From Deinococcus sp. YIM 134068 (lineage in GTDB: Bacteria > Deinococcota > Deinococci > Deinococcales > Deinococcaceae), in the NCBI RefSeq assembly GCF_036543075.1, contig NZ_JAZHPF010000007.1, forward strand, positions 1-64,000: 64,000 nt of DNA, given 5' to 3'. The notes beneath the pieces are model-generated. The model made no database searches. It saw only the letters and a program-made list of their open reading frames with translations, and was not told the origin of the DNA. Positions 48,567 to 57,677 of the stretch are shown here, piece after piece. Position numbers and translations under genes: made by a program. Numbering within the stretch: the stretch's first letter is position 1; the number at the start of each line of letters is the position of its first letter.

Positions 48567-49643
48567 ATGGCTGCCGTTCCCCTCGCCCAGGCCCTTCCGG
48601 CGGCGCGTCAGAGTGCGCGCGAGTTCCTGCACGGCCTCGACCCGGCCCGGCGGGTGGTCGTCTTCTGCCACTTCGACGCGGACGGCCTCGCGGCGGGGGC
48701 GCTGTTCGGGGGCGCGCTGCCCCGGCTCGGCTTCCGGGACGTGCGGGTGGTGCCCTCGGGGCGCGGGGAGTCGGCCTTCTCGGACGCGGCGCGGGCGCGG
48801 CTCACGGCGCTCGGCCCGGCGGCCCTCGTCGTCACCGACCTCGGCGTGAACGGGCGCGGCGTCCTGCCCGGCGTCCCGACCCTGTACGTGGACCACCACC
48901 AGCCCGACGGGATGCCCGGCCCGGAGGCCACCGTCGTCAGCGGCTACCCGTGGGACCCCATCCCCGCGAGCGCGTGGCTCGCCCACGAATTGCTCGCCCC
49001 CCTGACGGACATGGATGATCTCGGCTGGATCGCGGCGGTCGGAACGATCAGCGACCTCGGGGACGGTGCCCCGTGGGACGCGCTGCCCGCCCTCAAGAAA
49101 CGGTACACCGCCAAATGGCTGAAGGAGGCCGTCGCCCTCGTGAACGCGGCGCGGCGGGCGAGCGCGTTCGACGTGGACACGGCGCTGGAGCTGCTGCTTG
49201 TCGCCGACGGACCGAAGGCCCTCGCCACCGATGACGCCCACGGGGCGGACCGTCTGCGCGCTTACCGGGCGGAGGTGAACGCCGAACTCGCCGTGGCCCG
49301 CCGCTCGGCCCCGAAATTCAGCGCCACGGGTCCCTACGCCCTCGTCCGCCTCCACTCCGGCGCGCAGATTCACCCCCTGATCGCCCAGCAGTGGCGAGGA
49401 CGCCTGCCCGGCCACGCCGTCCTCGCCGCGAATACCGGCTACCTGCCGAACACGGTCGCCTTCTCCATGCGGACCGCCCGCGCCGACCTGAACCTCCCGC
49501 AACTCCTGCAAGGGGTGGACGTGGGCGAGGCCGGGGACAGCTACGGCCACGGGCACGATCAGGCGTCGGGAGGTCAACTTTCCCCCGAGGCGTTCAGAAG
49601 GCTTTTAAGGGGCCTCGGATTCGAGGAGAGCACTGGGATATAG
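48567..49643 (+). CDS. DHH-family phosphoesterase (RecJ-like)
   Basis: 358 residues. Metal motifs of the DHH superfamily are in order: FCHFDADGLAAGAL, VVTDLGVNGRG, YVDHHQPDG and GTISDLGDGAPWD. A C-terminal DHHA1 domain ends in GHGHDQASGGQLSPEAF. Members include RecJ exonucleases, nanoRNases and c-di-nucleotide phosphodiesterases; this one is shorter than RecJ and lacks an OB fold, so a small phosphoesterase acting on short oligonucleotides or on single-stranded DNA ends is plausible. The ATG at 48567 has only a GGGGG tract nearby as ribosome site. Confidence 0.82.
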   Translation: MAAVPLAQALPAARQSAREFLHGLDPARRVVVFCHFDADGLAAGALFGGALPRLGFRDVRVVPSGRGESAFSDAARARLTALGPAALVVTDLGVNGRGVLPGVPTLYVDHHQPDGMPGPEATVVSGYPWDPIPASAWLAHELLAPLTDMDDLGWIAAVGTISDLGDGAPWDALPALKKRYTAKWLKEAVALVNAARRASAFDVDTALELLLVADGPKALATDDAHGADRLRAYRAEVNAELAVARRSAPKFSATGPYALVRLHSGAQIHPLIAQQWRGRLPGHAVLAANTGYLPNTVAFSMRTARADLNLPQLLQGVDVGEAGDSYGHGHDQASGGQLSPEAFRRLLRGLGFEESTGI

Positions 49644-49714
49644 GAGGGAGGCTTACTGAGGCTTCCAGGGGCCTTTCAAGGGCGTTGAGGGGCATCGGTG
49701 GAACGGGTCGGAGG

Positions 49715-50407
49715 TCAGGCTGGACCGCCCACCCCCATCGGCGCTTCTTGCGGCCTCCCATCGAGCGGCGGCCCGTCCAGATGATCGAGCCAGTTCTGCG
49801 GGCTGTCGTACACCGCCACCGCGCCCTCGAAGCGGTCATCCCCGCCACAGCGCAGGGCCACGGTGTTCACCCCCGCCCTCCGGGCGCTCTCCACGTCGAA
49901 GGGCGTGTCGCCCAGCATCAGCACCTCGGAGGGCGGCAGGCCCAGCTTCGTGACGGCGGCCCGCACGATGTCCGGCTCCGGCTTGGACGCCTCCACGTCC
50001 GACGCGGTGGTGTGCTCGGTGAGCAGGTCCGCGACGCCAGCGACCTTCAGCAGGTCCTCCACCAGCGCCTCGTCCGCCGAGGTGCCCACGATCAGGCGCA
50101 GGCCGCGCGCCCGCAGGGCCTCCATCAACGCCCGCGCGCCCGGCTGACCCCTGAGCTGCGGCAGCTCCTCCTGAAAATGGCGTTTCCAGCCGTCGCTGAG
50201 GGCCTGGTAACGCGGGTCGTCCTTCCCGATGCCCGTCACGCGCGGCACGAGCTGATCCCCCCCCATACCGATCATGGGCCGGACCTGCCCGAACGTCACC
50301 TCCAGGCCTGCCTCCGCGAACGAGCGCACCCACGCGCGGGCGTGCGCGTCATTGCTGTCCACGAGGGTCCCGTCGATGTCCACGATCACGCCACGGTACT
50401 TGGTCAT
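49715..50407 (-). CDS. HAD-superfamily phosphatase (phosphoglycolate phosphatase-like)
   Basis: 230 residues from the ATG at 50407 (MTKYRGVIVDIDGTLVDS); the open frame upstream is Pro-rich and unlikely to be coding. Motif I DIDGTLVDS, motif II VGTSAD (usual T/S), the motif III Lys in ASKPEPDI and motif IV MLGDTPFDVESA are all visible, with a helical cap domain between. The family hydrolyses sugar phosphates or phosphoglycolate. The substrate cannot be assigned; motif-II context fits a general sugar-phosphate phosphatase. It sits just downstream of the replication initiator gene on the same strand. Confidence 0.82.
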   Translation of the reverse strand: MTKYRGVIVDIDGTLVDSNDAHARAWVRSFAEAGLEVTFGQVRPMIGMGGDQLVPRVTGIGKDDPRYQALSDGWKRHFQEELPQLRGQPGARALMEALRARGLRLIVGTSADEALVEDLLKVAGVADLLTEHTTASDVEASKPEPDIVRAAVTKLGLPPSEVLMLGDTPFDVESARRAGVNTVALRCGGDDRFEGAVAVYDSPQNWLDHLDGPPLDGRPQEAPMGVGGPA

Positions 50408-50502
50408 GGGCGGAGGGTAGGGGCGGAGGCGGGGCGGCGCGTAAGTGGGGGTTGGCGGGCGCTTCATGGAGGGGCGCTTCATGAGGGCGGGACAGGACCC
50501 GC

Positions 50503-51963
50503 CTACCCGCCGTACGTCTCCCGAATCTGCTCGGCGAACTCGGGGAGCCGCAGTTCCGAGGCGGCGCGCATGACCTCACGGTAGAGGGCATACGGCTCGA
50601 CCTCCCCGGCTTGCAGGGCGATCAGCAGGCGGCGCAGGTGGTCGTCGCGCAGCTCGCGGCCCACGAAGAGGCGCACCTGCGTGACCGCGCGGACCGCCTG
50701 CTCGTCGGTGGGGAGGCCCAGGAACTCGCGCTCCACCGCCGTCGTCAGGCGCTCGGTCTCCTCCTCCTCGCGGCGGGCGAGGTCGGTGCGGCTGGTCTTC
50801 CCAGGGGCGCGCTCCACCCCCGGCGCGGCCTCCCCTGCCCCGGCGTCTCCGGGGTCGGTGTACTTGCCCTCCTCGTCGCGGATCACGTCCACGAGGAGGG
50901 CGCTGCGGTTGCGGACCCGGTAGCCGGCGCGGGTCATGGCCTCGAACCTCTCCAGCCGCCGGGTGACGTGGGCCTCGCCCCGGTCCTGCACGAGGCGGCG
51001 GGCCACAGCGGGCGCGACCCCGTAGCCCCGCAGCGCGTCCACCACGGGCGCGTCGGGGATGACCTCGATGACGGGTTCGGGAGCGGGCGGGGTGGCGGGC
51101 AGGTCGCCGAACTCGTACACGATCACGGTGTCGTTGCGGGCACCCTCGTAGGTCACGGCGCGCAGGTAGCCGCGCTCCAGCAGCTCGGTGTGGGCACTCT
51201 CCAGATTGCGCTTGATGCGGGCGGGCACCGTCTCGCGCAGCTTGCACTCGCGCGCCCACTGCTGGAGGTGCAGCCGCAGGACGGCGGCGGGCGCTTGCGG
51301 GTGCTGCGGGTCGTAGCGGTGGGCGTCCAGCACCCGGTACAGGCTGCGGGTCAGCGACCGCTTGAGGCTGAGCACGAAGGTCATGTCCAGCGGCTTGAGA
51401 TACCGCTCGCGGATGCTCTGCACGACCGGGCGGGCGAGCCGGATTTTCAGGCTGGTCCCGCTTCCGAACGAGGTGTCCCCCTGCGTGTCCGCCACGATCT
51501 GCTCGACGATGTTGAACTTCACGGTCGTCCACCGCTGCCGCTTGTGGTCGCGCCACGACTCGCTCGCCGTGTAGGTCGCGCCCTTGAGGCGGTCGAGGCT
51601 CTCCTGAAGCGCCGCGTAGTACTGGCCGGAATCGGGAAAGCCCGCCCGCTGGAGCATCTGGTACGCCGTCGTGTGAACGGCCCCGTCCTCCGGTGCCCCC
51701 TGTTCGAGGTACATCACGTTGAGGATGGTGGCGAAATCGCCGTCCAGGCCGTGCGGAACGCCGCCGTACTCGCTCGGTGAGATGCAGGTCAATCGGGCAT
51801 TGCGGTCGTCGATCACGAACTGCACGTCCCAGCGGGTGTAGTCGCTGGGGATGCGCTCCTGCACGCAGATCAGCCCCAGGCGTGCGGAATTGGCCTCATC
51901 GAAGCGGTCGATGTCGGCGGGCGCGGTGGGCTTGACCTTGCGTTTCTTGACGGCGGATGACAA
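50503..51963 (-). CDS. repA: Replication initiator protein (RepA/RPA family)
   Basis: 486 residues. The N-terminal ~300 match the replication-initiator A type found on secondary replicons: RLGLICVQERIPSDYTRWDVQF, HGLDGDFATILNVMYLEQG, LDMTFVLSLKRSLTRSLYRVLDAHRYDP. It is expected to have winged-helix DNA-binding domains that bind iterons. The C-terminal ~180 residues are charged, with a helix-rich DNA- or partner-binding segment. A TATAGT -10 (51990-51985) and GTGGAGG ribosome site precede the ATG. The iteron array starts 207 nt upstream of the start codon, so the protein very likely binds it to start replication. No parA/parB is in the window. Confidence 0.88.
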   Translation of the reverse strand: MSSAVKKRKVKPTAPADIDRFDEANSARLGLICVQERIPSDYTRWDVQFVIDDRNARLTCISPSEYGGVPHGLDGDFATILNVMYLEQGAPEDGAVHTTAYQMLQRAGFPDSGQYYAALQESLDRLKGATYTASESWRDHKRQRWTTVKFNIVEQIVADTQGDTSFGSGTSLKIRLARPVVQSIRERYLKPLDMTFVLSLKRSLTRSLYRVLDAHRYDPQHPQAPAAVLRLHLQQWARECKLRETVPARIKRNLESAHTELLERGYLRAVTYEGARNDTVIVYEFGDLPATPPAPEPVIEVIPDAPVVDALRGYGVAPAVARRLVQDRGEAHVTRRLERFEAMTRAGYRVRNRSALLVDVIRDEEGKYTDPGDAGAGEAAPGVERAPGKTSRTDLARREEEETERLTTAVEREFLGLPTDEQAVRAVTQVRLFVGRELRDDHLRRLLIALQAGEVEPYALYREVMRAASELRLPEFAEQIRETYGG

Positions 51964-51984
51964 GGGGCGCGGCCTCCACCCGGA

Positions 51985-51990
51985 ACTATA
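51985..51990 (-). promoter_or_regulatory. -10 element of repA
   Basis: TATAGT on the minus strand, 21 nt before the repA ATG, followed by GTGGAGG as ribosome site. A TGTGAC hexamer 20 nt further upstream is a weak -35 candidate. Confidence 0.4.
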
Positions 51991-52045
51991 CCCGCCGCCC
52001 GCCCGGACCCGTCACACCCCGCGCCCGGCTAGGCCTATGCAGCCC

Positions 52046-52101
52046 TGATGTTGATTCTTTGTATGTTGTTTTCTTTTAAAAGATATTGATGATCAACATC
52101 A
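52046..52101. other. AT-rich segment bounded by a 10-bp inverted repeat (candidate unwinding element)
   Basis: TGATGTTGAT (52046-52055) and ATCAACATCA (52092-52101) flank an AT-rich spacer with TTTTCTTTTAAAAG. In a region otherwise rich in G+C, next to iterons, it is a good candidate for the DNA unwinding element. Function is inferred from position and composition. Confidence 0.55.
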
Positions 52102-52169
52102 AGGGGGCGGCGGGCCGCAAAAGCGACTCGCGTGCTGGACGGCGTTTTTGCAACTGACCGCCTGGGAAC

Positions 52170-52563
52170 ATGCCGAGTAAATCGGTACTTTATGCCGAGT
52201 AAATCGGTAGTCGATGCCGAGTAAATCGGTACTTTATGCCGAGTAAATCGGTAGTTGGGCCGCCGAAGATGCCGAGTAAATCGGTAGTCCCCTGTGGATA
52301 ACTCTGGGAAGATGCCGAGTAAATCGGTAGTCGATGCCGAGTAAATCGGTAGTTGGGGATGAATTGTTCTACCGATTTACTCGGCATCCTGGGCCGAAGA
52401 TGCCGAGTAAATCGGTAGTCGATGCCGAGTAAATCGGTAGTTGGACCGAGTACAAGCCCGATTTACTCGGCATGTTGTCTTGAAGAGATAAAACCGCCCT
52501 GGGAGGATGAATCCATCAGTTTTCCCTTCGAGGAGAAAAATGAGGATGCCGAGTAAATCGGTA
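52170..52563. repeat. Iteron array: 12 copies of an 18-bp repeat (replication origin)
   Basis: The unit ATGCCGAGTAAATCGGTA occurs forward at 52170, 52192, 52214, 52236, 52269, 52312, 52334, 52400, 52422 and 52546, and reversed at 52370 and (two mismatches) 52456. Each has an internal inverted core CCGA-GTAAA-TCGG. Close copies are 22 bp apart with alternating CTTT/GTCG spacers, and the wider gaps are near multiples of 11 bp. The array lies directly upstream of repA and contains a DnaA box, so it is the replication origin. Confidence 0.93.
52293..52301 (-). promoter_or_regulatory. DnaA box
   Basis: TGTGGATAA is the exact complement of the consensus TTATCCACA and sits between iterons 5 and 6. 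It suggests that host DnaA helps RepA open this origin. Confidence 0.8.
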
Positions 52564-52868
52564 GTGCCGGAGGGAGGTTTATGCATAGACGCGGGAGCAG
52601 ATCGCTACCTCACTTTTCGTCGTGTGGAAAGGCAAATTTTCGATCTTCGCATTCAAAATGACGGACGCGGCCTCCTCGGGTTCCGGTACGTGCGGGGAGG
52701 CCTGCGCGTATTGCCTGAAATGGAAGGTTCAAACATGGCTCAATGGAGCAGAAACGTCGTTCCAGCGCCTCTTTTTTTCTGTTCATGCCTGTCGAGGGGA
52801 ACGTCGAAGGGCGTCCAGCGGCCAACCAACCTCTGCCGAACGCCCCGAATGACGGGCCAACTCCGGGG
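52564..52868. other. Non-coding stretch beyond the origin
   Basis: The region is less GC-rich than average. Several short frames exist (for example 52622-52852) but none has a convincing start, family motif or protein-like composition. No gene or clear repeat is called. Confidence 0.45.
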
Positions 52869-55800
52869 CTACGCCAACTGCTCCAGAATGGTCGGGTCCT
52901 GAATCTTGCGGTCCTCGGCGAGGAGGAGGACCTTGCTCACGACCTCGGCGGTGCGGGGGTCTGGGTCGGCGAAGGGGAGGAAGATTCGCCCCCCCTGCGC
53001 GTTGTGGACGGGAATGATGCACAGGAATCCGCCCGGCTGGCGGTGGACGGTGCCCGAACCGAGGTGGACCGTGTAGTTCGCGTGGTGCCCGGCGATCAGG
53101 GCGTGGCCGTGTTCGAGCCGCACATTCCTCAACCCCAGCAGCCGGAGCGTCTCGCGCAGGAGGCTTTCCCGCATCTCCACGGTGCTCTGGCTCGCCTCCG
53201 GGTCCACGCCGCCGACGTGGGCGACGCTGACGACGAGATCGAGGTCGCGCATCGTCTCGCTGAAGAGGCGCGGGGGAACGGCGCTCAGGGGCAGGGCTTC
53301 CCGCTCGTCGCGGCGCACGAAATAGACGGCGCGCAGGGGTGTGCCCTCCACCTCGTTCGGGGTGAAGGGGCCGCCGACGAACGTGTCCACCCAGACATTG
53401 ATCCCTTCGGCATGGTCGGTCTTGCGCACGCCCTCCTCCGGGACGGGCACCCAACCCCGCGTCTTGAGGAGCGCGGCGGCCTTCGTGGGCTGGACGTGGT
53501 GCCCGTCGTAACGGGTGCTGCGCCGCGCCTCTCCTCCCCCCTCGGCGGGCGTGAGGGGGTAGTACTCGCGGAAGACCTGCTTGAAAGGCTGGGTGACGCC
53601 CTCCGCCATCACGTGTTCCTGAAAGGCGGGCCACTGGCCCCCCACGAACAGGTCGTGCGGGTGGGCGAGCCGGAGGGCCTGTTCGCCGATGGGGAGTTCA
53701 CCGTCCGGCGTCCGCAGGGCGTCCCCCTGCCACCAGCCCGTGCCCCCCTCCCCGAGGACCCACACGAGCGACCGCAGCATGGGCGCGATGACGGGATGGC
53801 GGGCGAGGTCGCGCAACTCCGCCGCCCCGAAGTGGTCGCCGCGCACCATCGCCTCCTCCAGCGCGGCCCGCATCCGGGTGCGGGTGGCGTCCAGCTCGGT
53901 CAGGGTGGTCCTGATGGCGACGACTTCAGCATGTTTCTTGACCGCCGGGGGAAGGTTCTTCAGCGTCTTGTCGCCCCGGCGCACCCGCAGGCTGGCCGCG
54001 CCGTCGGGGGTGAGGTCGATGCCGACGGTCACGCCGTCCACCTCGGCCTCGCGCGACCAGTCGGGGGCGAGGCGGGCCTCCATCGCCCAGGTGAGGCGCT
54101 GTGGGTCGGCGTACCCGGCGGTGCGGGCGAGGTTCTGCATCCCGATGTCGGCGGCGAGACGTTCGCTGGCCTGCCGCTGCGCGCCGAACTGCCGTGCTTC
54201 CCTGCGGAAGTCGGCGAGGAGGCGGTAGCGGCCCTCAACTTCCCTCGCCGCCAACGTCTTCTTCCGACTCAACGGCAGCAGGCCGAGGGCGCGCACGGCG
54301 TCCCCGTGGCGCTTCCCGGTGATGCGCGTCCGCACCTCCTCCTCGTTCAGCTCTCCGAGGAGCGCCCGCGCGAAGAGTTCCGCCCGCTTGTGCCCGCCGC
54401 CGCCCGAGGCGTAGCGCGCGGCCCCGAGCAGGGTGGTGAAGTGCGCCGCCCCGAGCGCCCCGTGCATCCGGCGGAACCAGGCCACGTCCACCGCGCCCTC
54501 CGTCAACGTCTGCGCGGAGAGGGGCGTCCGCTCGCCGATCTCGGCCTCCCAAGCCTCGCGCACGTCACCCGGCACGCTCCAGCCGCCGTCCTTCGTATGG
54601 GCGTGGAGCCAGTACACGCCGTCCCCCAGGCCCTTCCAGCCCAGCGTGGCCTCCACGAGCGGTGCCCACTGGGGGGCAAACATGGCGAGGTCGAGGAGGC
54701 GGGCGTCCTTCACCCCCAGCGCCCGCGCCTCCCGCGCGAAGGTGGCGGGCGTATCCACGGGCGCGGGGAAGGACACGCGGATGAGGTGGCTGAAGGTCGT
54801 GTCCCGGCTCCCGCCGTGGCCGAGGTAGCTGCGCCGCAGCGGGTTCTTCCCCAGCCCGGCGAGGAGGCGCAGCGTTCGCCCGGCCCCGTGGAGGCTGCCC
54901 AGACTCAGGGCGGCCCCGGTGGCGGGCGTCTCCAGGTCGCCGCGCGTGAGTTCGACCTCCAGCACGCGCTCGCGCACGGCGTCCACGGCCCCTTGCCAGG
55001 CGGGGCTGGTGGGCAGGCCCTCGCGCGGCTTGCGGGCGGTGTGGAGGTGCAGGTCGGGGAAGTTCGAGCGGGCATACCCCTCCCCCGAACGCGGGCCGAT
55101 CAACGTGTCCAGCAGGTCGTGGTGGGTGGCCCAGCCGTGCTCCTCCGCCCGGATGAGGAGCGCCGCGTCGGGCCGCTGACGGGGGAGCTTGGGGAAGGCC
55201 CGGTCATGGCAGACGCTCAGCTCCCACAGTCGCCGCCACTGCTCCGGGGTCCAGCCCTCGCGCGGCGTGGTGGGCCGCAGGGGAGCGAGGAGGTCGCGGG
55301 GGTCGGTGCGGTGCCACTCGTGCACCGGGTCCACGATCACTTCCACGTCGCGGGGCAGCAGGCCCAGCCCCGTCTCCCAGGCGTCGAGGGCGAGGTCGGT
55401 GTCCATCCCGTCCGCCGCCTCCCACACGAGGAAGGCCACGACGGGCCGCACGAGGGCCGCGTGTTCCAGCCAGAGGGGCACGGGCGGCCCGAACATGCGG
55501 TGCAGCGTCCGGTGCCGGAGGGCCTGCTCGGGGGCGAGGGGGGCATCCCTCGGGTCGTCGTCCAGGTCCTCCAGCGGGTCCCCGGCACTCTCCACCCGGC
55601 GCGCGGCGAAGTGGCCCAGCGCCCAGCCCATCCGGGTGAGGTCGCCGGGCTGCGGGTCGGTCCGGCCCACCCACCAGCGCCGCCACAGGTCCGCGAGGGG
55701 CAGGTCGTCCCCACGCAGCATCCACGGCGAGACGTTGCCCAGGAGCACGGTGTCCCGCCCGTCCCAGCCTGTCCCGGTGAGGGGGTCCTCCCGGTGGGCG

Positions 55801-57677
55801 TGGATGAGGTCGTCCAGCGATTTGAGCAGGTCCGCCCCGCGCCGCATCTCCCGCGCGTAGTCGTGTTCCCGCGCCTGGAGGGTGGGCAGGGGGGCGAGCT
55901 TCTCCGGGTCGAACAGCCCCAGCCCGTCGTCCAGCGTCACCACACTCTCGGGGTGCGTGAGCCGGGCGTGCAGCGTCTCCTCGGTCGTATTGGCGGGCCG
56001 GAACCCGGCGGGCGGCCCTCCCCCGACCTCAAGCAGGAGTTGGAGTCCGGCCTGCCGCTGCTCGGTGTTGCGGGTGGCGAGGAGGCGCGCGGCGCTCGCA
56101 CTCGCCTGCCCCGGATCGCGGGCGAGGAGGCGGATCAGGCCGCGCCGCAGGTCCGCACTTCGGCGTTTCAGCAGGCCGTGGACGACCTCGGCCTCCTCCG
56201 GCCCCGGCGCGAGGGTGAGGTGGGCCGCCACGCCGACCGCCTCCTCGGCCACCGACGGGGTGCGGTCTTGCAGCAGGGTCATCAGCAGGGCGCGGGTGGG
56301 GGGGTCCAACGGCGTCTTCTCGCCACGCTCCCGCAAGACGCGCAGGGCATGGCTCTTGCCATTGCCGCTCATCCCCGCCAGATGCGGCGTAAGGGCCGTG
56401 AAGGGCCGCTCGCCGAGCAGGGCGGGCAGCAGGTCCAGCACCCCCGCGCGGGCGGGCACCTGCCCCAGCCAGGGGAAAAGCAGGGGCTGGTTTGTGGCCT
56501 CGCCTCCCAGCCGCGCCGCGTAGCCCTCCAGCGCCCCGAAGGTGACGCCGCTCTCCTCCGGCTGCCAGCGATTCACGCGCCCGGCGGCCAGAGCACCGAG
56601 CCGCACGTCCGGGTCGGCGAGCAGGGCACCCAGTTCCCCGTTCCCCAGCATCTGCGCCGCGCTCAGGAACTGCACCGCCGCCATCCGCCGCTCCGGGTCG
56701 GGACCTTGCAGCAGTGGGCGGGCGAGCGTGGCGGCCTCCCCCGCGTCCCGGAAGGCGAGGGTAAAGAGGGCGAGGTAGGCGTCCACTCCACCTCCCGACC
56801 GGACGGCGGCCCGCGCGGAATCGGTGTCCTCCAGGAAGGCCAGCGCCCGCTCCAGCAGCCCGCGCACGGCCTTCGTGTCGGTCACGTCGTAGCCCAGCCC
56901 GAACCACACGTCCGCCGCACGCAGGCAGGCGGCGAAGCGCAGGAGGTCCTCCCGCAGGATCAGCCGCAGGAAGCGGGCGAAGGCGTCCGGGTGCGCCTCG
57001 TCCACGGTTTCGAGGATGACCTGTCGCAGCCCCTCCTGACGCTGGGCGGCGAGGAGCAACCCTTCGGCGAGGTCCCAGGCGTCCGGGCGGGCGCTGGCGA
57101 GGAGGGCGTGGGGAACGTGTCGCCCCATCCGCGCGACGGGGTGCTGGGTGCCCGCCGTGTCCCGCAGCACCCCGAAGATCGTCTCGTCCCCGTCGTCGAG
57201 TGCCTGTGCGAATAGTAAGCCCAGCCCGTGCGCGTGCCAGCCGGGGAGGTGGCCCGTGTGGACGGCGAACCACGCCAGGTCCTGCGGGTAGTCGCGGGTG
57301 GCGTGCCACGTCGCCCACAGCCAGTTCACCGCCCGGTCCGCGTGCAGGCGGTGGCCCGGAGCGCGGAAGGCGCGGCGCTCGTAGCCCTGCGGGTACGGGT
57401 GGCGGGTGAGGAGCGCCCCCAGCGTCCGCCGGGCCGTGTCGGGGAACTGCGGGAAGAAGACCGACGCCAGCGCCCGCCGCGTCTCCTCTCCCCCACCGTG
57501 CAGAACGTCGGCGAGGGTGGCGAGGTCCGCCGTCCGCCGCTGGTGATCCCGCTCGTTGTTCACCAGCGCGCGGACCAACACGCCGAGGTCGGACGGCAAG
57601 GCCTCCGCCCGCTCCAGCAGGGCAGGTTTCCAGGGGGCCTGATACGGCGCGAGCACTTGCGCGGCGTCCACCCTCAA
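52869..57677 (-). CDS. Very large MolR/YehI-like protein (DUF5724/DUF4132 type)
   Basis: 1,602 residues. The start is the TTG at 57677 in a TTGA overlap with the upstream stop; a GTG at 57671 is an alternative. The N-terminal ~1,000 residues are Leu/Ala/Arg-rich helical repeats resembling HEAT repeats (for example DAYLALFTLAFRDAGEAATLA). The C-terminal ~500 include a region related to DUF4132 (MEARLAPDWSREAEVDGVT, then GGFLCIIPVHNAQGGR) and end in DPRTAEVVSKVLLLAEDRKI. No signal peptide, membrane segment or nucleotide site is evident. E. coli YehI/MolR proteins of this type cluster with a MoxR-type AAA+ and a vWA protein, but none is next to this one. Function is unknown. Confidence 0.65.
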   Translation of the reverse strand: MRVDAAQVLAPYQAPWKPALLERAEALPSDLGVLVRALVNNERDHQRRTADLATLADVLHGGGEETRRALASVFFPQFPDTARRTLGALLTRHPYPQGYERRAFRAPGHRLHADRAVNWLWATWHATRDYPQDLAWFAVHTGHLPGWHAHGLGLLFAQALDDGDETIFGVLRDTAGTQHPVARMGRHVPHALLASARPDAWDLAEGLLLAAQRQEGLRQVILETVDEAHPDAFARFLRLILREDLLRFAACLRAADVWFGLGYDVTDTKAVRGLLERALAFLEDTDSARAAVRSGGGVDAYLALFTLAFRDAGEAATLARPLLQGPDPERRMAAVQFLSAAQMLGNGELGALLADPDVRLGALAAGRVNRWQPEESGVTFGALEGYAARLGGEATNQPLLFPWLGQVPARAGVLDLLPALLGERPFTALTPHLAGMSGNGKSHALRVLRERGEKTPLDPPTRALLMTLLQDRTPSVAEEAVGVAAHLTLAPGPEEAEVVHGLLKRRSADLRRGLIRLLARDPGQASASAARLLATRNTEQRQAGLQLLLEVGGGPPAGFRPANTTEETLHARLTHPESVVTLDDGLGLFDPEKLAPLPTLQAREHDYAREMRRGADLLKSLDDLIHAHREDPLTGTGWDGRDTVLLGNVSPWMLRGDDLPLADLWRRWWVGRTDPQPGDLTRMGWALGHFAARRVESAGDPLEDLDDDPRDAPLAPEQALRHRTLHRMFGPPVPLWLEHAALVRPVVAFLVWEAADGMDTDLALDAWETGLGLLPRDVEVIVDPVHEWHRTDPRDLLAPLRPTTPREGWTPEQWRRLWELSVCHDRAFPKLPRQRPDAALLIRAEEHGWATHHDLLDTLIGPRSGEGYARSNFPDLHLHTARKPREGLPTSPAWQGAVDAVRERVLEVELTRGDLETPATGAALSLGSLHGAGRTLRLLAGLGKNPLRRSYLGHGGSRDTTFSHLIRVSFPAPVDTPATFAREARALGVKDARLLDLAMFAPQWAPLVEATLGWKGLGDGVYWLHAHTKDGGWSVPGDVREAWEAEIGERTPLSAQTLTEGAVDVAWFRRMHGALGAAHFTTLLGAARYASGGGGHKRAELFARALLGELNEEEVRTRITGKRHGDAVRALGLLPLSRKKTLAAREVEGRYRLLADFRREARQFGAQRQASERLAADIGMQNLARTAGYADPQRLTWAMEARLAPDWSREAEVDGVTVGIDLTPDGAASLRVRRGDKTLKNLPPAVKKHAEVVAIRTTLTELDATRTRMRAALEEAMVRGDHFGAAELRDLARHPVIAPMLRSLVWVLGEGGTGWWQGDALRTPDGELPIGEQALRLAHPHDLFVGGQWPAFQEHVMAEGVTQPFKQVFREYYPLTPAEGGGEARRSTRYDGHHVQPTKAAALLKTRGWVPVPEEGVRKTDHAEGINVWVDTFVGGPFTPNEVEGTPLRAVYFVRRDEREALPLSAVPPRLFSETMRDLDLVVSVAHVGGVDPEASQSTVEMRESLLRETLRLLGLRNVRLEHGHALIAGHHANYTVHLGSGTVHRQPGGFLCIIPVHNAQGGRIFLPFADPDPRTAEVVSKVLLLAEDRKIQDPTILEQLA

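Noticed and set aside
52170..52563. CRISPR-like array
   Set aside because: Repeats are only 18 bp, many spacers are just 4 nt, two copies are reversed and no cas genes are present; it is an iteron origin next to repA.
52190..52586. Short open frames across the iterons
   Set aside because: They are translations of the repeat itself (recurring FTRHRLPIYSA) and have no start context.
52743..57215. A 1,490-residue open frame antisense to the DUF4132-type gene
   Set aside because: Its composition is the His/Arg/Gly-rich pattern expected opposite a GC-rich gene, with no domain motifs; the minus-strand gene has a promoter, coupling and family-like features.
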